Source of the DNA: Limisphaerales bacterium
GTDB taxonomy: Bacteria > Verrucomicrobiota > Verrucomicrobiia > Limisphaerales > UBA11358
Assembly: GCA_003133815.1 (NCBI GenBank)
Contig: PKZR01000333.1
Location: 1-7,668 of the forward strand
Length of the DNA: 7,668 bases
Direction: 5' to 3'
Under the pieces are notes generated by a model. The model had not been told where the DNA came from, did no database searches, and saw nothing but the letters and a program-made list of their open reading frames with translations. Each line of letters opens with the position of its first letter. The first letter of the stretch is position 1. This document shows, piece by piece, positions 6,285-7,668 of this stretch. The translations under genes were made by a program, and so were the position numbers.

Positions 6285-6332
6285 CTTTTTTGATGACACA
6301 TCGGTTTGTCGCATAAACAATGGTGCTATCGA

Positions 6333-7046
6333 ATGACCGTCACGCTTTTCATCCCTTGTTTTATGGACGCGCTGTATCCGCGTGCCGGCATCAGCATGGT
6401 CGAAATTTTGGAACGCCTCGGCCATCACGTCGTCTGTCCCGAGGAGATCGCCTGCTGCGGCCAGCCGCCGTTCAACTCCGGCTACCACGCCGAGGCCCGC
6501 AACATCGCCACGCCGGTGCTGGAAAAACTGGCGGATGCCGAAGCCGTTGTCATCGGCTCCGGGTCCTGCGGTGCGATGGTGAAAAACTTTTACCCCGAAC
6601 TTTTCAAAGAGACGCGCCACGCGCAGCTCGCCAAACAAGTCGCCGCCCGCACCTGGGAATTTTCCGATTTTCTCGTCAGCAAGCTGGGCGTGACAAATCT
6701 CGGGGCAAAGTTTCCGCACAAGGTCACGTTCCACGACGGCTGTCACGGCCTGCGCGAACTCGGCATTCACCAGCAGCCGCGCGCGCTGCTGACGAACGTC
6801 CGCGGTTTGGAATTGGTCGAGATGACCGAGGTTTCGTGCTGCGGCTTCGGCGGGACGTTCGCCGCAAAATTTCCAATGATTTCCACCGCGATGGGCGAAG
6901 TGAAATGCGCCGCCGCCGCCGAGACCGGCGCGGAATACATCGTCTCCAGCGATTCAAGCTGCCTGATGCACATCCAGGGTTTGCTGTCGCGGCAGGGCAA
7001 GCCGACCAAAACCATCAGCCTCGCCGAGGTTTTGAACACACGATGA
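6333..7046 (+). CDS. lutA: L-lactate oxidation Fe-S protein LutA
   Basis: It is a subunit of the LutABC (YkgEFG/LldEFG) complex that oxidises L-lactate to pyruvate. The product is 237 residues, close to E. coli YkgE. It has two cysteine-rich CCG domains. The first has Cys9 (FIPCFMDALYP), ACCGQPPFNSGY (40-51) and SGSCGAMV (76-83). The second has HDGCHGLRELG (134-144), SCCGFGGTFAAK (168-179) and SDSSCLMHI (206-214). All the cysteines expected to bind clusters or heterodisulfide-reductase-like centres are present. ATG at 6333 was chosen since MTVTLFIPCF matches the family start; a TTG at 6306 would add nine unrelated residues. Only a weak GGTG precedes it. Its stop overlaps the lutB start in ATGA, implying translational coupling. 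I see no regulator such as LutR in the window. Confidence 0.94.
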   Translation: MTVTLFIPCFMDALYPRAGISMVEILERLGHHVVCPEEIACCGQPPFNSGYHAEARNIATPVLEKLADAEAVVIGSGSCGAMVKNFYPELFKETRHAQLAKQVAARTWEFSDFLVSKLGVTNLGAKFPHKVTFHDGCHGLRELGIHQQPRALLTNVRGLELVEMTEVSCCGFGGTFAAKFPMISTAMGEVKCAAAAETGAEYIVSSDSSCLMHIQGLLSRQGKPTKTISLAEVLNTR

Positions 7047-7668
7047 GCTCCGCCTCCCAATTCAAATCTCGCGCAGCCGAGAAGGCCGGGGATCTGCGGC
7101 ATCGCTCGGTCATCCGCACGGCGCTCCGCAGCTACGAAGTTGTCCGCGACAAGCGCAAGGCGGCGTTTCAAAGCTGGGAATCCGCCCGCCAGGCCGCCGC
7201 CGAAACGAAATGGGAAGCCATCAATCATTTGGACGAACATCTCGTTGCGCTGACCAGCAAGCTCGAAGCGCGCCGGACAAAAGTCCATTGGGCGAGCAAC
7301 GGAGCACAGGCACGCGAGATCATCGCACAGATTCTTCGCGACAAAAAAGCGCGCTCCATCATCAAGTCCAAGGCGATGACGAGCGAGGAAATCCACCTCA
7401 ACCACGCGCTGGAGAAAGAAGGTTTCACCGTCGTCGAGTCCGACCTCGGCGAATTCATTGTCCAGCTCCGGCACGAGCCGCCGTATCACATTGTCTTCCC
7501 CTCGATGCACCTGACGCGCGGGGAAATCAAGGATCTGTTTCAGAAAGAACTCGGCGACGCCCCCTCCGACTCGCCGGAAGAACTGACCATGGTCGCGCGC
7601 CGCGTGATGCGGCAGAAATACATCACCGCCGACGTCGGTTTCACCGGCGCAAATTTTGCCATCGCCGA
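7043..7668 (+). CDS. lutB: L-lactate oxidation Fe-S protein LutB (3' end missing)
   Basis: The gene starts at the ATG of the ATGA overlap with lutA and is open to the window end, giving 208 visible residues. LutB is the large ferredoxin-like subunit of the lactate oxidation complex. The visible part is the N-terminal helical segment and most of the LUD (DUF162) domain: VHWASNGAQAREII (81-94), SIIKSKAMTSEEIHLNHALE (105-124), VESDLGEFIVQL (131-142), PYHIVFPSMHLTRGEI (147-162) and ITADVGFTGANFAIA (194-208). The Fe-S cysteines of the family lie further on, and none is visible here. GAGGT at 7026-7030 may serve as a ribosome-binding site inside lutA. lutC would be expected downstream. Confidence 0.93.
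   Translation, partial: MSSASQFKSRAAEKAGDLRHRSVIRTALRSYEVVRDKRKAAFQSWESARQAAAETKWEAINHLDEHLVALTSKLEARRTKVHWASNGAQAREIIAQILRDKKARSIIKSKAMTSEEIHLNHALEKEGFTVVESDLGEFIVQLRHEPPYHIVFPSMHLTRGEIKDLFQKELGDAPSDSPEELTMVARRVMRQKYITADVGFTGANFAIA

Noticed and set aside
6112..6336. Plus-strand frame of 74 codons starting TTG and ending in an ATGA overlap with lutA
   Set aside because: It has a TTG start, no ribosome site, and composition and sequence unlike any family I know. It lies in A/T-rich intergenic DNA across the candidate purN promoter. The ATGA overlap is probably chance.
6767..7510. Long minus-strand frame of 247 codons opposite lutA and lutB
   Set aside because: It is antisense to two well-matched genes and shows no recognisable domain. 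Long antisense frames are expected in GC-rich coding DNA.

Overview
This 7.67 kb window looks like ordinary chromosomal DNA of a free-living, GC-moderate bacterium. Protein character points to Verrucomicrobiota, probably the Pedosphaera/Limisphaerales side. The clues are a DUF2203 protein, a 33-residue AURKAIP1/COX24-type ribosomal peptide, an exported PQQ-like propeller ending in WPMFRANPRHTGR, and few Shine-Dalgarno sequences. That placement is inference from style, because there is no rRNA in the window. I see no insertion sequence, prophage, tRNA, rRNA or CRISPR array.

Layout: (1) 1-1053 (+) is the 3' part of a hybrid sensor histidine kinase with a C-terminal receiver domain. (2) 1074-2543 (-) holds thioredoxin reductase (trxB) followed by a small exported OB-fold protein, convergent with the kinase. 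(3) 2641-3765 (+) is an exported eight-repeat PQQ-like beta-propeller, divergent from trxB. The 97 bp between them contain a dyad symmetry over a possible trxB promoter. (4) 3769-5326 (-) holds, in transcription order, long-form hisG, the 33-aa basic ribosomal-type protein, a strong hairpin, and a DUF2203 protein. (5) 5485-6105 (-) is purN, upstream of hisG on the same strand. (6) 6333-7668 (+) is lutA overlapping lutB by ATGA, with lutB running off the window.

The genes do not form one pathway. They are separate housekeeping units: thioredoxin reduction, the first step of histidine synthesis, the third step of purine synthesis, L-lactate oxidation by LutAB(C), a ribosomal accessory peptide and a two-component sensor. 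The real functional pair is lutA-lutB. purN and hisG share a strand and both use PRPP-derived metabolism, but they are separated by about 160 bp with a hairpin at the purN stop.

I found no convincing undescribed multigene system. The items most worth a second look are the 33-aa gene, the 18-bp-stem hairpin between it and DUF2203, the dyad at the trxB promoter, and the exported OB-fold protein of unknown role.
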